64,000 bases of DNA from Cocos nucifera (GCA_006176705.1 QRFJ01004974.1:1-64000); one strand, 5' to 3'; counted from the stretch's first letter, positions 1 to 13,734 are shown. The notes: generated from the letters alone by a model not told the origin. Made by a program: numbers and translations.

Positions 1-699
1 AAGGATGAACATGCAACGCCCCTACACATCATTAAGAAAACTCCATCGGAATGGAAAGAGAGGGCTTTAAAACCCTCTTTCATTCTTATGATCGGACGGC
101 TAAGAGGAACGGCATTAATCAGAAACATCAAATACTACAAAAATTTAGATTTTAGACTATATCATATATCTTCATATATAATTAAATCTATCATGGCATA
201 TTTGCATACATCTATGTATCGAAATCCAGCATATTTTCAGATCTAAATTATTCTCATAATAAATCTAAAAATTAGATTTTAAATTAATCTTAATCAAAAT
301 TAAATTCTAAATCTAGACTAAATTATCGTAGAACTATTCTACAACTAGTCTAGACATGGCATCAATCATAATCTCATATGGATGTTTAAAATTAAAATAA
401 TTTTATTTGCTAATTTTTAGATTATTATAACCATTATAAAAATCAAAAAATATAAATAAATAGATCTAAAATATGATTAATCAAATGTAAATTAAAAACA
501 TTTGCAAGATTATTCTTATAGAACTATTCTATTTTAGAACTAGTCATGCGATATTTTCTAATCTTAGATTCCTAATCATTTAATTTTCATTTTTTTTTTA
601 TTTCAGATCTGATCAAACATCATCATGTGACATCTAAAATTCATTTTATTTTTTATTAAAATAAATTTAAAATCAGATCTAAACATTTTTTAGAACCTT

Positions 700-713
700 G
701 GCTCTGCATACCA
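700..713 (-). promoter_or_regulatory. Primer-binding site of Copia X
   Basis: Read on the minus strand this is TGGTATGCAGAGCC, one change from the TGGTATCAGAGCC type of site complementary to the 3' end of plant initiator Met tRNA. It lies two bases from the LTR end (TTCA at 716), as expected for Copia. Confidence 0.75.
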
Positions 714-715
714 AT

Positions 716-3107
716 TGAAGAAGAAAAATCCTGATTTCCCGGGTCCAGGTTCGTCAGGTCTTTACAAGATCAAGAGATATATTTTAAAATTTTTTTCTTG
801 ATCCCAATCAATCTTGATATATTTAGATCTGATTATTATTATTTTAAAATTAAAAAAAAAATTAGAAAATTTAATTAGATTTAACTTACCTTTGATTATG
901 GGTAATGCCTTTACCGGTTGATGGATCCTGTATGGCAGCGGAAGGTTCTGATCTAGCCACGCATAGGCCTGACCCTTACCAGATAATTCACTCAGGCTAG
1001 ATCTAGAGATGCTCTCTTTTCTATCACATCTTCAAAAATCAGATCTAGATCTGATCTAGGAGGATCTTGGAAAAACTCTTTTTTGAAGATCAGCAGTCCA
1101 TCCTATGCAGCAGTGCAAACCTTCTAGCTTTCACTCGCCTTTTCCTTTGATCTGAATCGCACCAACCAAAAATCTGAAAACTCCTTTTGGACATGGAGAG
1201 GAAGGGTTTAGAAGGTTGGGTTGGCATGGGAGGAAGAGGGGAGAGGCAGCCTTGGGGGTGTGTATTCAATTTCTTCATCATAATCTAAGTTAGGCAACAG
1301 GTCTTATTTATAACTAAGCGTGATCCAAACTCCTCTTCTTCCCAACCAAATCATACCTTTGTTAAAATCAGATCTTAAATCGGATTTGATGGAATATAGA
1401 TCCTCTGGATTCCTCCTTAAGAGGGTGCCTAAGATCAGTCAAAGTTGGTTCTTAGAAGGAACTCTAATTGGAATCCAAAAAGAGAGATGGAAGTCCCAGT
1501 CCAACAGGGACTCCTAGGCTCCTCCAACGTGGGCAGGAGGCCTAGGGTGGCGTGCGCCCTCCTCCTTGCCAGGCTTCTGGTTAGGGGGACAAGCCCCCCA
1601 CCAGCTCTCCAATAGATGCGTGACATGTGGTCAAAAGTTAAAGTGTCAATGTCAACATGTTGACCAAGTCAAAGGGTAGATTTTTGACCAAAGTCAAAGA
1701 ACAAGAAATGGCAGGTGACCAAAAAATGATAGTAATATCTTACAAAATAAGACAATCTTTTTCTACTTGGATAACCTCTGGTAAAACCATATGAAGCCTT
1801 TGATTGTTTGCACAAACTCCTTTGGCTTATTGACGGGACAACTTATTTTTATGATAGTAAAGAAGAACGTTAGCGTTCAATCGAGTTGCCTAGCACTATT
1901 TTCTTGACCTTAATTGAATCTCATTCAGAGCAATTGACTGGACCGTTCAATTGATTAATCACCAGATTCAAACCTTCGTTGATGGTGACCTAGTTAGAAA
2001 TTTCTTTAGTTTGTATATGCTAATGGGAAATATGTATGATTACTCTGATCATCGACATCATCGAAAAACTCCGTTCGATTGGATCAAAACTCTTCTGATT
2101 CGAAATAGTTAGAATGATTTCGATCATCTAAAATCATTCTAATTGCTCCCAAAATCTACCAGGGACACCTAGCAGATATAGGGTTGGGCAACCTAGGGTG
2201 GCAAGCCCATCAGAGCTGAATGTGAACCTCTTGGTCTTGTAAGCACTGTGTGATTAAGTTCTTCTATCTGAGCCCCGATCAGATTAGGGTTAAGGTAAAC
2301 CGTCAAACCCGTAGTTTTTGTCATATGATGAATCATGCGATTTTGAGTCCAATGTTTGAAATCTTAATAGAAAAACTTATCTATTTATTTCACTCTGCCA
2401 TGGCCATGGGACTTCTGGACTTGATTCTCATGTATCATCATAGGCTGCTCTCTACCACCGAGGTAGATAGATTTCCCATCTTTGATTTGCCATCTAGTTT
2501 CCTACAATGAACATTGCTATAGCCAACATACACTTCCAGGGATTCCGAATGGCTAGGAGATCGAGTAATGGTGTAAGCAAACTAATAACACCCTCAAAAG
2601 GTAAAACTACCGATGCCGCACCTCATTGTCATAAGAACCAGACACATACTATAGCATCAAGTCAGTTATTGACGAAAAAAGGTAACTCCCTTAATGACTA
2701 CTCGAGGTGTCCACCCAGTGCCCTCATCTCTAAAGGAGGTACCTGTACTCTTGCTCCGATGTCTCCACACCGTTAGACTCAAGGACTCATCTACTAAAGA
2801 AGGAAGCGATTTACACCAACCTTCCGAAATTCAATCACCATCCTCATGATGATTCCTCTGTGGTCGGGAGCATTTTTATGATTAACAATGATTATGCATG
2901 TCTTAAATTTTCAACTCTTGTGAAAATATGAATTATCATTACCATTAACTCAAAAGGATGTATGCACAAGACACTTAATAAACATATGTGATAGAGAATT
3001 AACCCATTTTTATTGATTAATTAGTCAAAAAATTATAATTTTGCCCTTAAAAGTGTATTACAAGTGTCAGCCAATTCTGCGCTTTCTAGAGCAACATATA
3101 TCTAACA
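716..3107 (-). repeat. Copia LTR (5' LTR of X)
   Basis: 2392-bp LTR in minus orientation, beginning TGTTAGATATATG at 3107 and ending in CA at 716. It aligns along its length with LTRs at 3766-6144, 11379-13734 and 34621-36910. A TATA-like TTATAAATAAG (minus) lies near 1305-1315. Many one-base insertions and deletions separate it from the other copies. Confidence 0.85.
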
Positions 3108-3765
3108 CAATGGATGATGGTATCGCCGCTCAATGTGCTAGGATTTTTGGTGAGACCTGGGCTCCTTGCAAGGGCTATGTTTGCCCCATTAGTTGTTGCA
3201 AGTACAGAGGAATGGCATCTGATGGCATTACTCCGATTTCTACAGCAAACCTTTCTTTATACCAGAATGCTTCTTTCATAGCCTCTGATGCAAATATATA
3301 TTTGCTTCCAATGGTTGGGAATGCTACTTATCATGGTTTGCTTGGAGTCTTTCAACCGATAGCACCCACTATTGCACACAAACAAACTCTCAGAATGGTC
3401 GACTTTTTCAATCATTCTACATCGAATATGAAATCCGAGTCTGTGCTTCCCTGGACTTGGAGTTTCTCCGTTACCAAAGAACCACCATTCATATGCTATA
3501 GTTCTTCTCAAGTACTAAAAAGGATATATTTCACAAAAGTCCAGTGTTCTTTCATCTAGATTTGACTGATATTCTGCTTGTGACCACTCACAGCATGGCT
3601 AATCAGACGTGTACCATAGCATGGCATACATTGAGGCTCCCTATTTGTATAAGCCATAAGGGATCTTGCTCATGCATTCTATTCCCTCTGGTTGCTAGGG
3701 CACATCTCTGAAAAGATGAATACCATATCTGAAGATATTTATATCCCCTTCTTAAGAGTTTTTCT
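3108..3765 (-). pseudogene. Copia Y: C-terminal RT / RNase H fragment
   Basis: Minus-strand pol remnant that aligns base for base with 51598-52230 of element N1. It includes the connection region and RNase H (N1's readable peptides there contain IPYASAIGSLMYAM). In Y the frame is destroyed by stops and one-base indels; a 172-codon open frame on the plus strand here (3041-3559) is a chance frame across the LTR/pol junction, not a gene. The left end (3108) is cut by element X, the right end (3765) by a solo LTR. The missing C-terminal end of pol would be beyond X. Confidence 0.75.
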
Positions 3766-6144
3766 AATTCGATATATGTGGCCCTAAGAAGCCAGAATTG
3801 GCTGACACTTTGTAATAAACTGTATAGAGGCAAAATTGTAATTTTGATATGAATCAATAAAATGGATTATTTTTTTATCACATATGTGTATTAGTGTCTG
3901 TGATACATCCTTTGAGTTAATGGTAATGATAATTCATATTTAAGAGTTGAAAATTTAAAAGGAAGAATAATCATTGTTAACTCATAAAATGCTCCCGACC
4001 ATAGGATCATCACGAGAGATGGTGATTGTATCCGGAGGTTGGTGGTACAATCACTTCTCTTAGTTTAGATGAGTATTGAGTCTACGGTGTGGAGACATCG
4101 GAGTGAATACAGATACTCGTGGAGGAGAACGAGGGCACTGAGCGTGACCACCTGTTGAGTATCAGTAGGGAGTTCTACCTTCTCGTCAATGACTGACTCG
4201 GATGCTGCAGTAGTGTGTTCTGGTGGCTTTGACCTGAGGTGCATCGGTAGTTCACCTTGAGGGTGTTATATATTGGACTACACCAGTACTCGATCTCTTA
4301 GCCATTCGGAATCCTGAGGTGTATGGGTTGGCTATAGCATGTCATGGTAGAAAACTGGATTGCATCAAGATGAATCTATCTACTCGGTTAAGGAAGCACC
4401 CATGATGGATCCTATGAGAATCAAGTCCAGAAGTCCATGGCCATGGCAGAGTGAAAATAACAGAAAAAGAGTTCTATTTAGATTTTCACATCGAACTCGA
4501 ATCGAATGATTAACATCATTGTTAAATAGAAACTAGGTTTGACAAAGTTTAACCTTATTCCTAATCGATCGGGGCTAAGATAGAAGGACTAATTCCACAC
4601 AGGTTAGCTGCCACCAAGAGGTTCAACATTCAGGCTCGTGATGGATTGCCACCATATACTTATTAGGTGTTCACTTGTTGGATTTTGGGAGCAATTGGGG
4701 AATGATTTATATGGATCGATCATTCTAGATGTTCCCGAATGCAGAAGAGATTCTTGAATTCCATCGAAAGGGATTTTCGATTGATGTCGATGATAGAGAT
4801 TCATTGATATTATTCCCATTACCATACAGAACTGAACCTAACTAGATCACACAAAACAAGAGTTGAACTTTGGTGATCACTCAATTGAAACTAATCCAGT
4901 TTAATTGAGCTGAATTGAAATTTCAATTAGGTTCAAGAAAAATCGTGCTGCAACTCGATGTAGAACCTAACGTTCTTTTTTCTATCTTAAATTAGTTGTC
5001 CTAACTGAGCCAAAGAAAGTTTGTGCTCAATCAGAGGGGCCTTCAATGATCTGACTAGAGGTTTGTCCAAGTTTAGAAAAGGTTGGTCATATTTTGTAAG
5101 ACATTACCTTACCCCACCTTTTTTGGTCACCGCCATTTTCTTGTTCTTTGACTTTGGTTCAAAAAGTCTACCTTTGACTGGTCAAATGTTGCAACCAAAT
5201 TGACACCTTGACTTCTTCCCACGTGTCACCCAGCCTATTAGAGCAGCTTGGTGGGAAACCTGTCCCCCTGCCAGAACCAGGCAAGGAAAGAGGGCGCACC
5301 ACCACCCTTGGCATGTGCCTAATTGGAGGCGCCTAGGAGTCCCGTGGATAAGGGACTCCATCTCTTTTTTGAATTCCAATTAGAGTTTCTCCTAAGAACC
5401 AACTTGACTGGTCATAGGGCAATCCTCTAAGGAGGAATCTAGAGGACTCTATTCCCACCAATCAGATTTAGATTGATTTCACAAAAGAGTTATGAATTGG
5501 TTGGAAAGAAGAGGATTGGATCACAGTTAGTCTATGAATAAAGACCCTGGCGCCCAACTCAGTTGTAATTTTGAAGTGATTGAAAGGAATCACAATTCCC
5601 CACAAACCCAAGGTGCCTCTCCCCTTTCCTCCATTGCCAAAACCCAACTTTCTCTCTCCTCTCCACATCCAAAAGAGTTTTGGAGCTTGGTTGGTTGCGA
5701 TCCAGATCAAAGAAAAGGTTGATTGAAAGCAGAAGGCTGCACTGCTGCCAAAGGATTGACTGCTGATCGTCAAAAAGGAGTTTTGAATATCCTCCAGATT
5801 GATTCCAGATTTTGATCTCTGAAGACATGATAGAGAAGAAAGCAAGATCTCTAGATCCAGGCCCGAGTGGATACCGGTAGAGGCCAGGCACTTGCGTGGC
5901 TTAGATCAGAACTTTCGCTGCATAAGGATCGATCAACGGTAATAGGATTACCCATATCAAGGTAGAATTAAATTTTGATTTAATATCGGAGATTTTATTT
6001 TATTCTAAAAAATATTAATCAAATTTTAAAATATCCAGATCTGATTAAGATCAAAGAAAAAAAAATTTTTTGAAATATATCTCCTTTGATCTTGGTATCC
6101 AAATCTGAACGAACCTGGCCGGGGGAAATTCAGGATTTCCTTCA
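3766..6144 (+). mobile_element. Solo Copia LTR inserted in Y pol
   Basis: About 2379 bp, same LTR family as 34621-36910 but with no leader or coding sequence on either side. Left and right flanks are adjoining parts of Copia Y pol (compare unbroken 52190-52260 in N1). Flanking 5-mers are tttct (3761-3765) and tttca (6145-6149), a probable target-site duplication with one change. It ends ...GATTTCCTTCA. A TATA-like CTATGAATAAAGACC lies at about 5531. The lone LTR is the usual product of LTR-LTR recombination. Its terminal TG is mutated. Confidence 0.85.
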
Positions 6145-9100
6145 TTTCATTACTAAACCTCTTTAGTACTTCCTCGTATTACATTCTTCTGGCGAAGTCC
6201 TAGCATTCCTATTCAGGTCTATCTCTATAGAAACCTTAATTCCTAGAATTAAAGAGATGCTTCACCTAGGTCTTTCATGGAGAATTTTCTTTTGGATAAC
6301 CATATGTTACGGTCACATCATGGGAATGTCATTCCCAATAAGGAGGATGTCATCCACAAACAAGGTATGAGGAAAGACAACAGCGCTCCCACTGATCTTT
6401 TTGGAAGACACCACGTTCCTCTTTCATTTTTGATGAAACTTAAATTATTTTGATCCAGCATCATTGAAATGAGGTGTTCCAGCTCTGAGATGCTTACTTA
6501 AAGTCCATATATGGACCTTTGCAGGCTTGCAAAAACCTTGTGATCCAGTATCACTGGATATGAAACCTAGCGGCTATTCCATATAGATATCTTCCTCAAG
6601 ATATCCATTCAAGAATGCTGTTCCATTTGTCATATTTTATAATCAAAATAGGCAAAAACGGCAAGCAATATGCGGATGGATTTTAGCATATCCACTGGGA
6701 ATAAGGTATCCTGATAGGTCATGCCTTCGCGTTGACTATAACCTTTTGCCACTAGTGTTAGCTTGATTGTCTCCAACATTTCCATCTGAACCAATCTTTC
6801 TATTGAAGATCCATTTACACCCAATAGGTACTATACCTTCTGGTGGATCTACCAAAGTCCAGACTTGGTTTGAGTGCATCGAGTCAATTATTGATTGCAT
6901 TGCCTCTAGCCATTTCTCGAAGTCGATATCTGATATCGCCTCGTTGTAGTTAGGTTTTAGGATCATCACCATGAGCAGCCATTACCTACGAGGAACAGTT
7001 CCCTCTACTTTTCTCTGAAACAATACCTAAGTATGCTTTCATGGGGATGGGAAACTCTTTTCGATCATACGAGTGGAGGAGGTGGTGTTTCTATTGGCTC
7101 AACTTGATTTGGGTCCAATTGGTCCTTAGCTCGTTTACTTATGAGGACTTTCTCATCAAGTTGAATCTTACTTTCCAATTGCCACTGTCTTGGATAAAAC
7201 TATTTTTTAAGAAGATTGGCATGTCGGACTCACAATCACATTTGTGGTCTTTTGGAATGTAGAAATTAGTTATCCTAATGACTCTTTAGATATCCTAGGA
7301 ATTGAGCTCTGAAGGGAGCCTAAACTCTAACTGTCCGCTTGTTGTCTTTTGACATGAGCCGGATAATTCCAAATTTCTTGAGATGGACTCAGACTTGGTT
7401 CTTTACCATGCCATTTATTTTCCTCATTATGGTGGGGTAGGAACGGTTTTTTTGAGGGAAACCCTATTCAGTAGATAATGAAGTAACAATGAAGTGTCCC
7501 AAGAAATATTCAGGAAGGTCTGTGAAGGCTCATCATGAATCAGACCATAATGCCAATAGAGGTCTAATTTTCTCCGTTCTGAAACTTCGTTGAGTTTGAG
7601 CGTATTCCTGGTGGAGGTCTATTGAGAGACTATGCCATTTTTCTGGAGATAGTTCTAGGAATTCCTGCCAAGGTAGTTCACCTACCTCGATCTTGATCGA
7701 AGAACCTTAAGGGTTTTCAGTTTTTTTTCTACTTCATGTCTGAAATTCTTTTGAAATTTTTCAAAAGCTTCAGGACTTGTGTTCTCATAAGATACACATA
7801 CCCATACCTAGATAGATCATCGATAAAGGGTGATGAAAGTAGATAAATTGGCCTCAGTCGGTACATCAAATGGGCCGCACATATCAGTATTACTAGATCA
7901 AGGAGGATCTGTGGCTCCTTCCTCATGTCCTACAAAATGGAGATTAGTCATTTTTCTTTGAAGACAAGATTCATAAGAGTTGGGAAATGACTCGAGAAAC
8001 TCGTCAATGGACTCAATAGCCATTTTTCTTCAATTTATTTGATCCTTTCTTCTACTAAATGACCTAAATCTTAGGTGTCATAGATATCTATCATTTGGGA
8101 CTATCCCTAGGTCGTTTGGTAATTCACGTTTTTGTATAGTTAGAGCAGGTACATCAATATGTAAGCTGATTAAAAGGACCATTAATAAGGAAACCATTTG
8201 TAATTTTTATTTTCTTTCATAAAGAATATTAACAATGGTCCTTAAATTAAGGTAATCACATAGCCTTCTAGTGCTAAGCATGAAACAAAAATCAAATTTC
8301 CTGCTAGCATGCAGGCACATAATAAAGTCTATTCCAAAACTAAGTCTAAACCAGATTGGTAATTTGAAGAGGGTATGTTCCACACTGGCCACGGCAGCAA
8401 ACTCTTGCTCCATTACCAATGCAGTAGGATTCATGTCTCCATCCCGTCAGCCTTCTGCCTATCCTCAAGGACCCTGCATGGAAGTGCCACAGAATGAGCA
8501 ATCAAGAACCAAGAGTATAAGCGACCCAATATGGATGCAGAAGAAAACCAAAGATAGACTCAAATAATCAAGCACATACCTCTAAAGAACCTTCTTGTTC
8601 TTCAAGGTGGCTAGGAAGTAGGGTAGGTTCCGCTTTCAGGGCCATCGCTGTTTGCAATTGGAAAAATACTTCCTTGATAGCGGCTTTCATCTTCGGGCTC
8701 TACCTTCTTCTTCTTTCCTCCCTCCACCTTTTCTGGCTTTTTTGACAAACTTCTTTTTCTTTCCAGAAGACTTTCTTTTGGAAGAAGTTCTATTTCGTAG
8801 CTAGAACCGCGAGGCCTTTTAGAAACACTTTCAATAGAAAGCCAAGTTAGTAACCAGCATGTTCATTAATTCAGCAAGAAATTTTGAAAGTTTATTGCGT
8901 TTTTGGTAATTCATGATGAAATGCCATATGCATCAGTCTAGGATTGCAAAATAACATCATTCTATAGATCCAAGGTTTAAACTTTCACACCGAGCTTCTA
9001 TTCAAGCTCTTCCATGTCCTTGATCATTATCAAACAGTGATCTCTGGACTGACTTTGCCCATCCATGCATCTTACCTGTAAAAAAGTCATTTCGCTGGAC

Positions 9101-9475
9101 TTGGATACTTGGACTGCGGCGACTCTTGTTCACCAAACATCTCTTGCAGGGAGCCAAACATTTGGCGGGAGAGTCCTATATCTTCATGTGCACTGGAGCT
9201 CATCAGGACATCGACGCCAACACTGTAAATATCTAGCCTTATTATCTTTGTCTATCCATTTTTCCAAGAGATGCTTCTATTCAAGCGGATGGCATGACTG
9301 GTAAAGGTGGGAGGTCCTGGTCCAGACATGATTAGACTTCTCAGAACCTTAAAATGATATTTTGTTAGTTCCTGACCAGGTCTTTTATAATTTGGGTTTG
9401 GTCAATCTATTGTGTGTCCAGGATACGTGCTAATGGGGCTGGACGTAGACATTTTTCTATAAGGAGTCAAAGATT
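6145..9475 (-). pseudogene. Copia Y gag-pol, decayed
   Basis: Minus-strand polyprotein remnant: gag about 9475-8650, zinc-knuckle remnant about 8600-8640, protease and integrase about 8560-7000, reverse transcriptase from about 6970 to 6145 (continued at 3765-3108 beyond the solo LTR). Evidence: peptides such as WLEAMQSIIDSMHSNQVWTL and VPIGCKWIFNRKIGSDGN (RT N-terminus, 6736-6972) and line-by-line similarity to N1. The RT catalytic box reads FVDD (6349-6360) instead of YVDD. The zinc knuckle has lost cysteines and has a stop. One-base indels break every frame; no start can be assigned. Function in the living element would be particle formation, cDNA synthesis and integration. Confidence 0.8.
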
Positions 9476-11361
9476 CTAGTTAGATACTATAATTATGAAC
9501 TTGACCAATTTATTTAGAAATTTTATTTTTAAACAAATTATCTCCACTATTTTCTCGAATCCCTACACTTCCCTCTATGTGGAGATGTGAAAATCTTCAC
9601 AATTAATGATTTCTAGTGGTGGTGCGAGGTCTCACAACTGACTCATCACCTCACCTAACAGTTATGGTGATGGGTTAGCCAATGACGTGAACAACTTCTT
9701 GTTCAATGATTTCTTAATTCATGTTTTGCACCCAACTTGACTTTAATTCATGAATCTCACCGTATCAGAAATATTCGACTCCACTCCTTAGTTAGTCAGA
9801 CCCACTTATTTGCAATAGATGAATTCCTTAATTTTAGTCTCTCACCGTATCCGAAATTGTTAAGCCAACTCATCCTCAACCCATTAGCATCCAATGCCTA
9901 ATAAGACATGGTTTGCACTTCTCGATGCAACTGAGCACTGTATCCAGCCTGCGAGGGAACAAATCAACCCGGGAAGGGCCCGGCAGTATCGTATAATGGT
10001 GAAGACCTCAGACTTAATCTTTTCTTTAGAGAGAATTGATTAAGGTCTTGGCATTAAACTAGCTTGTCATAGTCATTAACAATTATGACTAACCTAGTGC
10101 ATGGGTTAGCTTGGATTATTGACCTCGTCAAATCAGAACTGGATCAACAGATATGGCCAGATAAGTGAGACCGGTGGAAGGGATATGCCATTAACACGTA
10201 CAAGAACGCATTCAAGTTGAGTCGCTCCTAATTAGAAACTAGTCGGTCGTATGTGCCAAACTTATCTTAGACACCAAATTATTGAGCCAGAACCAATTGG
10301 GTTAGCCTATAATCCAAACTCTAACCTCTGTGCCTAATTAGGTCTTGCTTGATTGTGCTTGATCTTTACCAACTGAATCCTTATTAGGCTGGTCAATTTA
10401 AGTATTGTTGATCCCATTTAAACAACTCTTGATTTGGTTTGATTAACTGCTTAGACCTAATTGAGCCATCCAAGCACGAACCCAATATTATTAATATGTC
10501 TTAAATCTAAAAATCTTAATTTTAGATCTAATTAATATTCTATAATCTTAATTCTTAATTATGTAGGATTCATAAATAAAATATCGCATAATAAATCTTA
10601 GGGGTTCAATCTAGGGTTTTGCCAGAAAGTTATGTTTTGGATTTTCTGATTAAGGACAAACTGTGCAGCAACCCCTACACATTCATATAAGAACACCCAT
10701 CGGATGGAAGGAGAGCGGCCTTAAAACCCTTCTTCATTCTTATGGCGCGACGGCCAAGAGAACGCCTTAATCAGGGAAAACATGTAATACTTATAAAACA
10801 GTTTTTAAAATCTATAATCATATAATCGCATATACAAATTAGATCTAATCAGTGGCATATTTGCCATACATCTCATGTATCGAATCATGCATAATTTTCA
10901 ATTCTAAATTATCTCATAATAATCTAAAAAATTAGATTTTAAAATTGATTTCATCAAAATAAACTCTAATCTAGACAACTATGGTAGAAACATTCTACAA
11001 ACAGTCTAGACATTGCATCAATTCATATCTCATTATGATGTCTAAAATTAAATAATTTTTATTTTGCTATTTTTATAGATATATTATAATAATTTTATAA
11101 TAATAAAAAATTTATAAATAAATAGATCTAAAAATATGATTTAATCAAATTAAAATTATAAACATGGCAAGACTATTCATATAGAACTGATTCTATTTTA
11201 GAACTAGTCATGCATATTTTCTAATTCTTAAAAATCACAATCATTTAATTTAAATTTTTTTCGTATTTGTAGATTTGATCACATCCCATGTGACATCTGA
11301 AATAACATATTTTTTAATTATAATAAATTTAAAATTTCAAATCTTAAACACTTAGAACCTT

Positions 11362-11375
11362 GGACTCTGATACCA
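11362..11375 (-). promoter_or_regulatory. Primer-binding site of Copia Y
   Basis: Minus strand TGGTATCAGAGTCC, matching the Met-initiator tRNA type of site with a late change, three bases from the LTR end at 11379. Confidence 0.8.
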
Positions 11376-11378
11376 ATT

Positions 11379-13734
11379 TGAAGAAAAATCCTGATTTCTC
11401 GGACCAGTATTCATTCAGATCTGAATCGGATCAAGAATATATTTCAAAATTTTTTTTTTTTGATCTATGATTAAGATCTAAGATATTTTTAAATCCTATT
11501 CTTTTTATTATTTAATAATTAAAATAAATTTAGATAAATTTTAAATTCAAATTTAATTTACCTTGACGTAAGATGGTAATCCTCAGTTACCCGTTGATAT
11601 CTGTAAGCAGCGGAATGATTCTGGATCTAGCCACGCAATGTGCCTGGCCTCTACGGTATTCACTCAGACTTAGATCTAAGAGATCCTCTTCTTCTCTATC
11701 ATTGTCTCCAAAAATAGATCTAAAATCTGATTTGGAGGATCTTCAAAACACCCTTTCAGTGATCAGTAGTTGTCCTTTTGCAGTAGTGCAATCTCTAGCT
11801 TTCTATCGGCCTTGTCTCCCCCGCCCCCATTTGGATTGCACCAATTGAGGAATCAAACTTCTTTAAGCATGCGAGAGGAGAGGGAGAAGATGGGACTTGT
11901 GCATAGAGGGAGGAAAGAGAGAGGCAGCCTTGGGGTGGGAATATATATTGTTATTTTGATGGGGCATAGGGTCTTATTTATAGACTATGCGTGATCCAAC
12001 TCCCTCTTCTTCCCAATACAATCACAACATCTTTATGAAATTAAATCTGAAATCTGATTTGGTGGGAGTAGAGAGTCCATTGGACTTCATCCTTAGATGT
12101 TGCCTAAGCACCAGTCAAAAGTTGGTTCGTTAGTGAGGAGTCTACTTGAAAATCCAAAAAGAGAAGATGAGTTCCCTATCCACAGGGATCTCCTTAGATG
12201 CTTCCAGCTTAGGCACACGCCAAGGAGTGGGCGTGCGCCCTCCTCCTTGCCAGGTTCTGGTTAGGGGGACAGCCCCCACCAGCTCTTCAATAGAGTGCAT
12301 GACATGTGGAGAAAAAGTCAAAGTGTAATGGTTCAACTTTTTGATCAAAATTAAAGGACGAGAAATGGTTAGGTAACAAAAAATGCCAGGTTATTATCTT
12401 ACAAAATAAGACAACCCTTTTCTGAAATCTAGGACAAGCTCCAGTCAGACCAAGTGAAGCCTCTGATCGAGTATAAACTCTTTTGGCCTCAGTCAGACAA
12501 CTATTTATTGATAGTAAAAGAAGAGAACGTTAGGGTTTCAATCGAGTGGCTAGCACGGATTTTTCATTGAAACCTAATTGGAATCTCATTGCAGATCAAT
12601 TGCACTGATCAATCAATGATGATCACGAAATTCAAACCCTTATTTGTGTGACCCAGTTAGGTCCCAAATTCTGTTATTGTAATGGGATATGTCATGATTC
12701 TCTATCACCGAACATCATCGAAACTCCCTTTCGAGGATCAAAACTTTTCTGATCGAAAGCTAGAATGATCGATCACCTAAATCATTCTAATTGCTTCCAA
12801 ATCCACCAGTGACACCTAAGCAAGTATATGGTGGACATCCATCAGAGATGAATGCAAAACCTCTTGGCTGCAAAGGCTTACCTGTGTGATTAAGTTCTTC
12901 TATCTTGAGCTCCGATCAGATTAGGGTTAAGGTGAAACTCATCAAACCCTATTTCTGTCATATATACGTAATCATTCGATTCAAGTCCAATTTGAAAAAA
13001 TCTAAAAAAAAACTCTTTCCATTATTTAACTCTGCCATTGGCCATGGGCTTCTAGATTTGATTCTTCATTGATTCATCGTAGGGCTATCCTCGTAACCAC
13101 CGAGCGGTAGATAGATTTCCATCTTGATGCAATCCAGTTCCTATAATGAACCATTGCTATAGCCAACTAACACCTCAGGATTTTGAAGTGGCTTAGGAGA
13201 TCGAGTTATGGTGCAGTCAAACGTATAAAACCCTTAAGGTGAAACTGTCGATGCACCTCAGAATAAAAGAACCAGACACACTATTGCAGATCGAGTCAGT
13301 CATTGACGAGAAGGTAGACTTCCTAATGACTACTGCGAGGTGTCACGCTTAGTGCCCTCATTCTCTAAACAAGTTATCTTACTCTCACTCTTGGTGTTCT
13401 CCATACTGTAGACTCAAGGACTCATCTACTAAAGTATAAGCGATGATTACAGCAACCTTCTAGATCAATCACCATTCCCCCTCGTGATTGATTCTATGGT
13501 TGGGAGCATTTTATGAGTTAATAATGATTATTCATGGCCTTCATTTTTTCACTCTTGAAAATATGGATTATCATTACCATTAAACTCAAAGGATGTGATC
13601 ACAGACACTAAATACACATATATGATAAGAAAATAATCCATTTTATTATTTTATCAAAATTATAATTTTGCCCCTAGAAGTGTATTACAAGTTCAGCCCA
13701 ATTTTTTGGCTTCTAGGGCACATATATCCTAACA
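11379..13734 (-). repeat. Copia LTR (5' LTR of Y)
   Basis: 2356 bp in minus orientation, starting near 13734 (TGTTAGGATATATG) and ending TTCAAA at 11379. TATA-like TCTATAAATAAG (minus) near 11975-11986. Same family as 716-3107, 3766-6144 and 34621-36910. Confidence 0.85.

Larger units (their letters stand above)
1..3107 (-). mobile_element. Copia element X (5' part, runs off the left edge)
   Basis: Minus-strand Copia LTR retrotransposon represented by its 5' LTR (716-3107), primer-binding site (700-713) and about 700 bp of leader (1-715). The leader matches the leaders of three other copies in this window (near 10660-11378, 36911-37700 and 56580-57284). The LTR edge at 3107 abuts pol sequence of Copia Y directly, with no polypurine tract, so I infer that X inserted into Y and that X's coding region and 3' LTR, and the end of Y, lie to the left of the window. 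No coding sequence of X is visible here. Confidence 0.7.
3108..13734 (-). mobile_element. Copia element Y (3'-truncated, nested)
   Basis: Minus-strand Copia: 5' LTR 11379-13734, primer site, leader 9476-11378, gag-pol 9475-6145 and 3765-3108, interrupted by the solo LTR 3766-6144 and cut at its 3' side by element X. It appears to sit in the Retand-like fragment that resumes at 13735. The leader has no open frame of note and matches the leaders of V and N1. Confidence 0.75.

Noticed and set aside
3041..3559. 172-codon plus-strand open frame, the longest without N
   Set aside because: It spans the Copia LTR/pol junction on the opposite strand to the real pol remnant; codons match no family and the region aligns with N1 RNase H on minus.
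11573..12348. Short plus and minus frames in the Y LTR
   Set aside because: They lie within LTR U3/U5; the same frames are not kept in the other LTR copies.
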